Assembly (NCBI GenBank): GCA_029936705.1 | Contig: JAPYSD010000105.1 | Location: forward strand, 1 to 8,988 | Length of the DNA: 8,988 nucleotides | Direction of reading: 5' to 3' | DNA from: Croceicoccus sp. | Lineage (GTDB): Bacteria > Pseudomonadota > Alphaproteobacteria > Sphingomonadales > Sphingomonadaceae | Part shown: piece by piece, positions 1 to 5,569 of the stretch | Position numbering within the stretch: position 1 is the first letter of the stretch | Layout of the letters: every line of letters begins with the position of its first letter | Position numbers and translations under genes: made by a program | The notes under the pieces: model-generated | What the model was told of the DNA's origin: nothing | Databases searched by the model: none | What the model saw: only the letters and a program-made list of their open reading frames with translations

Positions 1-180
1 CGGCGGTTCGGCCCGTTCGGCCCCGACGGCGTGCCGCCCGGCGACCGGGCGCTGCGCGAAAAGCAGATCGCCGCGATGATCCGGGCAGGGCATCCACTGG
101 ACAGCGCCCGCGAATTGGTCGATGCCGCGGATCGGCAATCTGCGCTCGCCTGGGCGGGCATGATCGACAAGGGTTTCTGA
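1..180 (+). CDS. recX: Regulatory protein RecX, C-terminal part (5' end outside window)
   Basis: The frame open from base 1 to the TGA at 178-180 encodes the last 59 residues of a protein. It begins RRFGPFGPDG and continues with DRALREKQIAAMIRAGH and then SARELVDA, which matches the third helical repeat and tail of RecX proteins. RecX binds RecA in the cytoplasm and limits RecA filament growth during recombination and the SOS response. The start and the N-terminal repeats lie upstream of the window. The stop is followed directly, with no spacer, by the ATG of the DUF192 gene, so the two are probably translated from one mRNA. The assignment rests on recalled family resemblance of a short fragment; the reading frame itself is clear. 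Confidence 0.8.
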   Translation, partial: RRFGPFGPDGVPPGDRALREKQIAAMIRAGHPLDSARELVDAADRQSALAWAGMIDKGF

Positions 181-699
181 ATGTCGTTTCGCACCATTAT
201 CGCGTTCGGGCTGGCCATCGGCCTCGCGTCCTGCACCCAGGCAGAGGCACCCGCCAGCACGGCGGTGGCCGAGACTGCGGCGGTCCATCCCGAATCGGGC
301 CTGCCGATCGTTCCGCTGACCATCACCAGCGGCGGCAAGGCCATCGATTTCCGCGTCGAATACACGACGACCCCGCAGGCGGAGATGAAGGGGCTGATGT
401 TCCGGACCGAGCTGGGCCCGAACGAAGGCATGCTGTTCCCCAACAAGATCATGAACCCGGTCGCGCCGCCTGCGCCGCGCAGCTTCTACATGAAGAACAC
501 GGTCATCCCGCTCGACCTGATCTTCGTCGCGCCCGATTCGACGATCGAGAGCATTGCCGCCAACGCGGTGCCCTATTCGCTCGATTCCATCGAATCGCAG
601 GGGCCGGTGATCGCGGTGCTGGAAATTCCCGGCGGCCGCGCGGCGGAACTGGGCCTGAAGCCCGGCGACAAGGTCGCGTGGAGCGAGCCGTCGAGCTGA
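181..699 (+). CDS. DUF192 family lipoprotein
   Basis: A 172-residue protein. The N-terminus is a short lipoprotein signal: a hydrophobic stretch from about residue 5 to 17 ends in the lipobox L15-A16-S17-C18, so Cys18 is likely lipidated and the mature protein membrane-anchored. An Ala/Pro-rich linker (about 20-45) leads to the DUF192 domain (about 50-170). Its hallmark motifs are present: GLMFR at 71-75, GMLF at 83-86, FYMKNTVIPLDLIF at 102-115 and VLEIPGG at 146-152. The family is a small beta-rich domain of unknown biochemical role, often exported. The ATG at 181 follows the recX stop immediately, and AAGGG at 169-173 gives a ribosome site with 7-nt spacing inside the end of recX, suggesting translational coupling. 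The next gene, for an NDUFA12-type complex I subunit, starts 75 bp downstream. Family assignment is firm; function is unknown. Confidence 0.9.
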   Translation: MSFRTIIAFGLAIGLASCTQAEAPASTAVAETAAVHPESGLPIVPLTITSGGKAIDFRVEYTTTPQAEMKGLMFRTELGPNEGMLFPNKIMNPVAPPAPRSFYMKNTVIPLDLIFVAPDSTIESIAANAVPYSLDSIESQGPVIAVLEIPGGRAAELGLKPGDKVAWSEPSS

Positions 700-774
700 T
701 CGGAAACGGATAACGACGGGCCGCTCGCTTCGGGCGTTGCGGTGCGAAGCGGCTCGGGCTAACGGGATGGCGCG

Positions 775-1173
775 ATGAACATTCTCATGAAGACCTTCAC
801 CTGGTGGGACGGCGCCACCATCGGCACATTGCTCGACAGCTGGCGTCACGGCGAGGAAGTCGGCCAGGACGCGCAGGGCAATCGCTATTTCCGCGGTCGC
901 AAGAAGAACGCGCAGGGTAACGAGCGGCGCTGGGTGATCTATTCCGGGTCGAACGACGCCAGCCGCGTTCCCGCCGAATGGCACGGCTGGCTGCACGGTT
1001 CGGGCGAGGACGTGCCCGAAAGCAACCTGCCGCCGCCGCGCATCTGGGAAGTCGACTACACCCCGAACGCCACCGGCACCGTGGGCGCCTATCGCCCGTC
1101 GGGTGCGCTGGAAAAGGGCGGCGTGCGCGCCCGCGCGACCGGCGATTACGAAGCCTGGTCGCCGGACCAGTGA
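775..1173 (+). CDS. NADH:ubiquinone oxidoreductase accessory subunit, NDUFA12 (B17.2) type
   Basis: A 132-residue protein of the NDUFA12/B17.2 family, an accessory subunit at the membrane-matrix arm junction of complex I in mitochondria and alphaproteobacteria. It supports assembly or stability and is not catalytic. Visible family motifs are FTWWDGATIGT (8-18), GNRYFRG (35-41), RRWVIY (51-56), the stretch around DASRVPAEWHGWLH (61-74), and a C-terminal YEAWSP (125-130), which corresponds to the Y-x-x-W-x-P end of the family. Length is near the usual bacterial size. The start at 775 has a purine-rich GGGATGG (764-770) upstream; an internal ATG at 787 (Met5) directly before KTFTWW is a possible alternative. 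It overlaps the next gene by the sequence GTGA (1170-1173), a typical coupling arrangement. None of the core nuo genes is in the window, so the subunit is encoded away from them, at least within this range. Confidence 0.93.
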   Translation: MNILMKTFTWWDGATIGTLLDSWRHGEEVGQDAQGNRYFRGRKKNAQGNERRWVIYSGSNDASRVPAEWHGWLHGSGEDVPESNLPPPRIWEVDYTPNATGTVGAYRPSGALEKGGVRARATGDYEAWSPDQ

Positions 1174-1742
1174 TTTCCGTGCGTCCGCTGGCTGCCGCCG
1201 CCATCGCGATGGCGCTGGCGGCATGCGGCACCTCTGGCGAGGATGAGGCCGCGCCCCCGGCCGAGAAAACCGCCGGCGTTGCCGACGAGGCCCCCGCGAT
1301 CGCCACGCAGGCCGAGAACGAGACGATCGACGCCGAGGAGAGCGAGGCCGGGGACGACGCCGACGGCGAGGACATTCCCGTCGGCACGCCGATGGAAGAG
1401 CGTGTCGCCACGCTAGGCCTGCTGAACAAGCGCAACAATTTGACCGTCGATGTCGAGCTGAAACCCGGCGAGGAAACGATCGTCGACGACGTGATGATCA
1501 AGCTGGCAAGCTGCGAGCGCCGCCCGCCGTGGGATCCCGACCCTGAAACGGGCGCATTCGTGCAGGTGTCGGTGCGCGACCGGGGCCGGGGCGAGGACGC
1601 GCGGTTCCGCCGCATCTTCTCAGGCTGGCTGTTCCTCAACAGCCCGTCGCTGAACGTGGTCGAGCACCCGGTCTACGACGTCTGGGTCAAGGATTGCGCG
1701 ATGAGCTTCCCCGGCGAGGAAGCGCCCGCCGACAGCGAGTGA
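1170..1742 (+). CDS. DUF2155 domain lipoprotein
   Basis: A 190-residue protein if translation starts at GTG 1170, which overlaps the TGA of the previous gene as GTGA. GTG 1179 (three codons later) is an alternative; the ATG at 1209 would remove most of the signal. The N-terminus is a lipoprotein signal with lipobox L16-A17-A18-C19. Residues about 20-77 form an acidic, Ala/Glu/Asp-rich linker of low complexity. The DUF2155 domain (about 85-178) has LNKRNNLTVDVEL at its start, ASCERRPPW near 113-121 and IFSGWLF, then SPSLN and EHPVYDVWVKDC ending at 176. Cys115 and Cys176 are both conserved positions as I recall the family and could form a disulfide in the envelope. Function is unknown. Its last 70 bp overlap the convergent aat gene. 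The domain call is strong; the exact start is less certain. Confidence 0.9.
   Translation: MISVRPLAAAAIAMALAACGTSGEDEAAPPAEKTAGVADEAPAIATQAENETIDAEESEAGDDADGEDIPVGTPMEERVATLGLLNKRNNLTVDVELKPGEETIVDDVMIKLASCERRPPWDPDPETGAFVQVSVRDRGRGEDARFRRIFSGWLFLNSPSLNVVEHPVYDVWVKDCAMSFPGEEAPADSE
1673..1742. other. 70-bp convergent coding overlap of the DUF2155 gene and aat
   Basis: Both strands are coding here. The + strand encodes the end of the DUF2155 protein from YDVWVKDC through its acidic tail and stop (1740-1742). The - strand encodes the last 22 residues of Aat, ending SLTQTS, and its TAG (1673-1675). The Aat ending resembles the usual C-terminus of alphaproteobacterial homologues, and YDVWVKDC is a core DUF2155 motif, so neither gene appears artificially extended. 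No intrinsic terminator can be seen between the two genes. Confidence 0.85.
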
Positions 1743-2413
1743 AACCCGTCGGGCAGGCTGGCGAAGCCGGCCTCCCGCGTGGGGCGCAGCGCCTTGTCCA
1801 GCAAGTGCAGATATTCCGACTGCTTCATGGCGACCGCGCCCATCGTGGCGAGATGCGGGGTCATGAACTGGCAGTCCAGCAGTTCCAGCCGTGACGCCTT
1901 CATCGCGGCGACGAGCCAGCAGAGCGCCACTTTCGACGCGTCGGTGGCGCGGCTGAACATGGATTCGCCGCAGAACACGCGTCCGAAACCCACGCCGTAG
2001 AGCCCGCCGACCAGTTCGCGGCGATCGCCTTCCCCCGACCAGCACTCGATCGAATGGGCGTTGCCCATGCGGTGCAGCAGGCGGTAGCTGGCGGCAATGC
2101 GGTGGCTGATCCAGCTTTCGGTGCCGTCGTCGATCCGGCTGGGGCGGCGCGGCGCGGCGCAGGCCTCGACCACCTCGGCGAAGGCGGCGTTGCAGGTCAC
2201 GGTGAAGCGCCCGGCCTTGAGCGCCTTGGCCAGCGAGCGGGAGACATGCAGGCCGTCCAGCGGGATGATGGCGCGTTCGCGAGGCTCGATCCACATCACC
2301 TCGGCATCGTCGCGCGATTCGGCCATGGGAAAGATGCCGCTGCGATAGGCGAGCATGAGCAGTTCGGGATCGATCACGTCCTGAGCGTCTTCGGGGCGGC
2401 TTCGGTTGCTCAT
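1673..2413 (-). CDS. aat: Leucyl/phenylalanyl-tRNA--protein transferase
   Basis: A 246-residue cytoplasmic enzyme that moves Leu or Phe from its tRNA to the N-terminus of proteins starting with Lys or Arg, marking them for ClpS/ClpAP degradation (bacterial N-degron pathway). Family motifs run in order: YRSGIFPM (23-30), W41 and P44 before RERAI, FTVTCNAAF (70-78), GNAHSIECW (117-125), LVGGLYGVGFGRVFCGESMF (134-153), ASK (159-161) and LLDCQF (178-183). By alignment to E. coli Aat, Glu150, Asp180 and Gln182 correspond to Glu156, Asp186 and Gln188, which are implicated in catalysis; the spacing is identical. Length and both ends are normal. The ATG at 2413 has no strong Shine-Dalgarno sequence, only GGCGG about 13 nt upstream. 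It converges on the DUF2155 gene with a 70-bp overlap. Confidence is very high. Confidence 0.96.
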   Translation of the reverse strand: MSNRSRPEDAQDVIDPELLMLAYRSGIFPMAESRDDAEVMWIEPRERAIIPLDGLHVSRSLAKALKAGRFTVTCNAAFAEVVEACAAPRRPSRIDDGTESWISHRIAASYRLLHRMGNAHSIECWSGEGDRRELVGGLYGVGFGRVFCGESMFSRATDASKVALCWLVAAMKASRLELLDCQFMTPHLATMGAVAMKQSEYLHLLDKALRPTREAGFASLPDGFHSLSAGASSPGKLIAQSLTQTS

Positions 2414-2490
2414 CGCGGCGCATCATGCCGCCAGATCGCGCCTCTGTCACCGCCTGATGGCAGATGGTGCCGATAAGCCGAAACGATCGC

Positions 2491-2517
2491 TTGTCAGCGG
2501 CGCAACTTCGCTATAGA
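2491..2517 (+). promoter_or_regulatory. Candidate sigma-70 promoter of tRNA-Trp
   Basis: TTGTCA (2491-2496) matches five of six bases of the -35 consensus. TATAGA (2512-2517) is a good -10 box, but the spacer of 15 nt is short. Transcription would start near 2524, leaving a leader of about 9 nt before the tRNA. No other promoter-like sequence is evident between the aat start (2413) and the tRNA. Confidence 0.55.
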
Positions 2518-2532
2518 GGGCCAGCTTCCTGC

Positions 2533-2608
2533 AGGGGTGTAGCTCAGCTGGTAGAGCATCGGTCTCCAAAACCGAGGGCCACGGGTTCGAATCCTGTCAC
2601 CCCTGCCA
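2533..2608 (+). tRNA. tRNA-Trp (anticodon CCA)
   Basis: A full cloverleaf can be folded. The acceptor stem is 2533-2539 paired with 2598-2604. The D arm is GCTC/GAGC at 2542-2545 and 2554-2557. The anticodon stem TCGGT/ACCGA (2559-2563 and 2571-2575) encloses the loop CTCCAAA, with anticodon CCA at 2566-2568. The variable loop is 5 nt, and the T stem 2581-2585/2593-2597 carries the loop TTCGAAT. Discriminator G2605 is followed by an encoded CCA (2606-2608). In many bacteria tRNA-Trp lies directly upstream of secE-nusG; here an inverted symporter gene separates them. Confidence 0.97.
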
Positions 2609-2743
2609 TTTCCTTACAGACACGAAAAATCGCCCGCAGCGACCCTGGTCGTGCGGCGTCCGGTCATGATTTCGGGGGGGCGTCGACCGCGCGTTCTTTG
2701 ACGTGAAGCCAGGGAGGCGGCGCGGCCTTCGAGATGCAAAACA

Positions 2744-2783
2744 ACAAGGCCGCGGGTTCGTTCCCGCGGCCTTGTGTTTTTTT
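2744..2783. terminator. Bidirectional rho-independent terminator between tRNA-Trp and the symporter gene
   Basis: A perfect 13-bp stem, 2744-2756 with 2763-2775 (core CAAGGCCGCGGG), encloses a 6-nt loop TTCGTT. On the + strand it is followed by seven T (2777-2783), which would end the tRNA-Trp transcript about 170 nt after the tRNA 3' end. On the - strand it begins 27 bp past the symporter stop and is followed by TGTTTT (2743-2738), a weaker but usable U tract. It sits exactly between two convergent units. Confidence 0.93.
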
Positions 2784-2801
2784 GACCCTGGTCGACGCGC
2801 G

Positions 2802-4319
2802 TCAGTCTTCGCGCGGATCGACGGTGAAATCCTTGCCCGCGGTCCGGTCGCCGCGGGACAATGCGAACACCACGCCCGACAGTGCGGCCAGCGCGATCAG
2901 GTTCGGCAGCGCCATGGTGGCGTTCGAGATGTCGCCCAGCCGCCAGACCAGCTGGGAAGGCTGGGTCGCCGAGAACCAGATCGCGATACACCACAGCACG
3001 CGCCAGATGATGTGCAGCACCTTTTCGCCGCGTGCGGTCGATCCGGGGATGCGGTCGTAGAGGAAGGTGATCGCCCGCTCGCCGTAATAGCTCCAGGTCA
3101 GGAGCGTGGTGAACACGAACAGGATCAGCGCCACCGACGCGACCAGCGTGCCCAGCGGGATATTGCCGATCAGCACCGGAAACGCGGCGGCGAACGCCGC
3201 GCTGGTGGTCACGAAGCCCGATTGCGCCGTGGTGCCCAGGTCCGATTGCCAGACGTGGCGCACGGCCTCTCCGTTATAGGTGAAGGGACCCTCGACCGTC
3301 AGGATCACCAGCGCGGTCATGGTGCAGATGACGATCGTGTCGATGAAGGTGCCCATCATCGCCATGCGGCCCTGCAGCTGCGGATCGTCGGTCTGCGCGA
3401 CCGCGTGGGCGATCGGGGTCGAACCCTGCCCGCTCTCGTTCGAGAACAGGCCGCGCGCGACGCCCGCGCGCATCGCCATGATGATCGCCGCGCCCGCGAA
3501 ACCGCCGGTGGCCGACTGGGCCGAGAACGCGCCGGCAAAGATGCGGCTGAAAGTCTCGGGTATGTCGGCGATGTTGATGATGATCGCGATGATCGCCATG
3601 ATGATGTAGCAGACCGCCATGATCGGCACGATCTTCTCGGCGATGGAGCCGATAGACTTGATGCCGCCGATGATCACGATGAACACCGCGATGGCGACGA
3701 TCAGGCCGCCCAGCCAGCGTTCGATGCCGAACAGCTCGTTGAGGCCGCTGGCGACTTCGTTCGACTGGATCGAGTTGCCGGTGACGAGGCCCGAAAACAG
3801 CGTGCCGATCGCGAAGATCACGGCCAGCCACGTCCATTTCGGCCCCAGGCCCTGCGTGATGTAGCTCATCGGACCGCCGCGCCAGTTACCCTCGGGCGTC
3901 TTCTCGCGGTAGCGGATGGCCAGCGAACCCTCGGCAAAGCCAAGGGCCATGCCGATCAGCGCGGTGATCCACATCCAGAACACCGCGCCCGGTCCGCCCA
4001 GCGCGATGGCCGTGGCCACGCCCGCCAGGTTGCCGGTGCCGACCTGGCCCGAAAGCGCCGTCGACAGTGCGGCGAAGGGGCTGATCTCGCCCGCGCCCTT
4101 GCTCTTGCGGCTTGAGAACAGCCCGGCAAACGCGCTGCCCAGCTTGAGGATGGGGTAAAAGCGCAGGCCGATCATGATGTAGAGGCCGATGCCCAGCAAC
4201 ATGATCACCATCGGCGGGACGGGTATGACCTCCGCCCCGTCCCAGGTACCGCCCCAGATGAAGTCCGAGAGATTGGTGACGTGATCGATCAGGCCCGAAG
4301 GCGCTGTCTCTGCGCTCAT
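2802..4319 (-). CDS. Alanine/glycine:cation symporter family protein (AGCS)
   Basis: A 505-residue inner-membrane transporter expected to take up alanine or glycine with Na+ (or H+). Hydrophobic segments span most of the chain; a first periplasm-facing helix near WGGTWDG (22-28) precedes the first clear transmembrane segment (about 33-52). AGCS hallmarks are GQVGTGNLAGVATAI (91-105), GGPGAVFWMW (108-117), RGGPMSYI (147-154), ARGLFSNESGQGS (288-300) and LLTWSYYGERA (406-416). I chose the ATG at 4319 because GGGGAA lies 10 nt upstream and family members start near this point; an in-frame ATG at 4379 would add 20 unconvincing residues. The C-terminus is a short charged tail (RTAGKDFTVDPRED). It is transcribed opposite to its neighbours tRNA-Trp and secE and ends at the shared terminator. 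Which substrate it prefers cannot be read from the sequence. Confidence 0.93.
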   Translation of the reverse strand: MSAETAPSGLIDHVTNLSDFIWGGTWDGAEVIPVPPMVIMLLGIGLYIMIGLRFYPILKLGSAFAGLFSSRKSKGAGEISPFAALSTALSGQVGTGNLAGVATAIALGGPGAVFWMWITALIGMALGFAEGSLAIRYREKTPEGNWRGGPMSYITQGLGPKWTWLAVIFAIGTLFSGLVTGNSIQSNEVASGLNELFGIERWLGGLIVAIAVFIVIIGGIKSIGSIAEKIVPIMAVCYIIMAIIAIIINIADIPETFSRIFAGAFSAQSATGGFAGAAIIMAMRAGVARGLFSNESGQGSTPIAHAVAQTDDPQLQGRMAMMGTFIDTIVICTMTALVILTVEGPFTYNGEAVRHVWQSDLGTTAQSGFVTTSAAFAAAFPVLIGNIPLGTLVASVALILFVFTTLLTWSYYGERAITFLYDRIPGSTARGEKVLHIIWRVLWCIAIWFSATQPSQLVWRLGDISNATMALPNLIALAALSGVVFALSRGDRTAGKDFTVDPRED

Positions 4320-4473
4320 GATTGTGAAATTCCCCAGTCCACCAGAAAAAACATGTCCGTCATGACAAATTAGTTGCAATGGCTACCTGTTGCTTCGCCC
4401 GATGGCCAGCATCAATCGCCGATGGTGCACGGTTTGGCGTCCCGGCGGCTTTGCCATGCTTTGCGGGATGCTC

Positions 4474-4502
4474 TTGCACGCGGGGGCGGGCGGGGCTATG
4501 TG
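4474..4502 (+). promoter_or_regulatory. Candidate promoter of secE-nusG
   Basis: TTGCAC (4474-4479) and TATGTG (4497-4502) are separated by 17 nt, the ideal sigma-70 spacing, in an otherwise very G-rich spacer. Transcription would start near 4509 and give a leader of about 120 nt before secE. The -10 box is only a moderate match, so this is a candidate. Confidence 0.45.
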
Positions 4503-4582
4503 CACGGCGTTTCCAGTCATCGGGAATTGTCAAAGCTGTCTCCGACCCCCGGTCGGCGCGGCGATGAGCCGATGGCGAAAGA

Positions 4583-4598
4583 GCCCTGCCGGCAGGGC
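4583..4598. repeat. 16-bp perfect palindrome in the secE leader
   Basis: GCCCTGCCGGCAGGGC reads the same on both strands. In RNA it could form a 6-bp stem with a CCGG tetraloop about 30 nt before the secE ATG. It has no T tract, so it is not an intrinsic terminator. It could be a protein site, a leader stem, or chance in GC-rich DNA. Confidence 0.6.
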
Positions 4599-4629
4599 CT
4601 CACGATGAACAGGATTTGGAAAAGAAGGC

Positions 4630-4866
4630 ATGGCCAAAACACCCGTGGCAAAGCCCGCAGAGCCCGCGAAGAAGCGCAAGACCTCGCCCGGCGAATTCAT
4701 TCGCCAGGTCCGCGCCGAAGGGTCCAAGGTCGTCTGGCCGACATGGGGCGAGACGGTGCAGACGTCGATCTTCGTCGGCATCATGATGCTGATCCTGTCG
4801 CTGTTCTTCCTGGGCATCGATTCGCTGTTCGGCGCGGTGATGCGCTGGCTGCTGACTATCGCCTGA
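4630..4866 (+). CDS. secE: Preprotein translocase subunit SecE
   Basis: A 78-residue single-span form of SecE, the clamp-like subunit that holds SecY together in the SecYEG channel of the inner membrane. Residues 1-20 are a Lys/Ala/Pro-rich cytoplasmic tail. The conserved amphipathic helix and hinge follow: FIRQVRAEGSKVVWPTWGE (23-41), including the family's E-x-x-K-V-x-W-P-T core. One transmembrane helix spans about 46-63 and a short tail closes the protein. This is the short form usual outside the enterobacteria, whose SecE has three spans. The purine-rich stretch GGAAAAGAAGG (4618-4628) precedes the ATG, with its GGA placed suitably as ribosome site. nusG follows after 109 bp containing three tandem repeats, and co-transcription of the two is expected. 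Confidence 0.96.
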   Translation: MAKTPVAKPAEPAKKRKTSPGEFIRQVRAEGSKVVWPTWGETVQTSIFVGIMMLILSLFFLGIDSLFGAVMRWLLTIA

Positions 4867-4912
4867 CATTAACGGGCGCCTGACATTAGCGGGCGACTGA
4901 CATTAGCGGGGC
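4862..4912 (+). repeat. Three 17-bp tandem repeats starting at the secE stop codon
   Basis: Units are 4862-4878 (CCTGACATTAACGGGCG), 4879-4895 (one change, A to G) and 4896-4912 (further changes at the first base and the last two). Each unit holds a TGA; the first is the secE stop (4864-4866). Because 17 is not a multiple of three, the TGAs at 4864, 4881 and 4898 fall in all three forward frames. The repeats fill nearly half of the 109-bp secE-nusG spacer. Confidence 0.92.
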
Positions 4913-4975
4913 CCGTCCCCACGCCACTGATTTCGCGGCCAAGGCGCGCCGCACCACGGATTTGAAGGAAGACCA

Positions 4976-5512
4976 ATGGCTCGCTGGTACATCATCCACG
5001 CCTATTCGGGTTTCGAGAACAAGGTGAAGGAAGCGATCCTGTCGGAAGCCGAGCGCACCGGCCTGGAAGCGCTGGTCGAGGCGGTCGAGGTCCCGTCGGA
5101 AACCATCACCGAGGTGAAGCGCGGCAAGAAGGTGCAGACCGAGCGCAAGACCATGCCGGGCTATGTTCTGGCCAAGCTGGCGATGAACGACGACGTCTAT
5201 CACCTGATCAAGAACACGCCCAAGGTCACCGGATTCCTAGGCGCGAACAACAAGCCGCAGCCGATTTCCGACCGCGAAGCCGCCCGCTATTTCGGCGCCC
5301 GCGACGAAGCCGCCGCCGCCCCGAAGCGGGAGATCAGCGTCGATTACGAGATCGGCGATTCGGTCAAGGTGCTGGACGGTCCGTTCGCCAGCTTCAACGG
5401 CGTGGTGGAAGAGCTCGACTTCGACAAGAACAAGGTCAAGGTCTCGGTCTCGATCTTCGGGCGCGCGACGCCGGTCGAACTGGACTTCGAGCAGGTCGAA
5501 CTGGTCAAGTAG
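4976..5512 (+). CDS. nusG: Transcription termination/antitermination protein NusG
   Basis: A 178-residue protein that binds the clamp of RNA polymerase, promotes processive elongation, and links polymerase with Rho or with ribosomal S10. The NGN domain (about 2-100) shows RWYIIHAYSGFENKVKE (3-19), PGYVLAKLAM (61-70) and TPKVTGFLG (81-89). A flexible, Ala-rich linker (about 108-120) leads to the KOW domain (about 122-178), with GDSVKVLDGPFASFNGVVEE (127-146) and the conserved FGR at 161-163. Length and ends are standard. The ATG at 4976 has a strong ribosome site, AAGGAAG (4965-4971). It follows secE on the same strand. Unusually, it is not followed by rplK on this strand, but by a CinA-type gene 57 bp downstream with no terminator between. 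Confidence 0.97.
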   Translation: MARWYIIHAYSGFENKVKEAILSEAERTGLEALVEAVEVPSETITEVKRGKKVQTERKTMPGYVLAKLAMNDDVYHLIKNTPKVTGFLGANNKPQPISDREAARYFGARDEAAAAPKREISVDYEIGDSVKVLDGPFASFNGVVEELDFDKNKVKVSVSIFGRATPVELDFEQVELVK

Positions 5513-5569
5513 CGCCGGTCCGCAAACTGGCGGTGGCACCGGCGGCAATGGCACGCTAAGCCACCGGCC

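Larger units (their letters stand above)
4320..4629. other. 310-bp divergent intergenic region between the symporter gene and secE
   Basis: No convincing gene lies here; open frames that cross it run into secE or have no ribosome site. It must hold the symporter promoter (- strand) and the secE-nusG promoter (+ strand). For the symporter I could not find a convincing -35/-10 pair, though TTGCAA (4374-4379) and an imperfect dyad TGTC-N6-GACA (4354-4367) lie in the right place for a promoter or operator. For secE a candidate promoter (4474-4502) and a 16-bp palindrome (4583-4598) are listed separately. Confidence 0.6.

Noticed and set aside
700..774. Imperfect hairpin between the DUF192 and NDUFA12 genes
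   Set aside because: The arms around GCCGCTCGCTTC and GCGAAGCGGC pair only with bulges, and there is no T tract; I could not support a terminator or attenuator.
797..1639. Open - strand frame of 280 codons opposite the NDUFA12 and DUF2155 genes
   Set aside because: Low-complexity Ser/Arg/Ala product without motifs; both + strand genes have recognisable domains across the same bases.
2641..2798. Short direct repeat GACCCTGGTCG (2641-2651, 2784-2794) and 9-bp inverted repeat (2680-2688, 2790-2798) around the terminator
   Set aside because: They are short, unrelated to any recognisable element, and within what is expected by chance in GC-rich DNA; no mobile-element gene lies between them.
2703..4115. 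Open + strand frame of 470 codons antisense to the symporter gene
   Set aside because: The product is rich in Arg, Asp and His with no hydrophobic core or family motif, and the - strand shows a clear AGCS transporter. It is a by-product of high third-position GC.
2533..4629. tRNA-Trp as attachment site of an integrated element carrying the symporter
   Set aside because: No integrase, no second copy of the tRNA 3' end and no compositional break were seen; short matches to GGTTCG are trivial.
4862..4912. Possible CRISPR-like array
   Set aside because: The 17-bp units are directly adjacent with no spacers, and there are no cas genes; it is a plain tandem repeat.
5513..5545. Possible terminator after nusG (7-bp stem CGCCGGT/ACCGGCG)
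   Set aside because: The loop is 18 nt and no T tract follows, so it does not meet the criteria for an intrinsic terminator.
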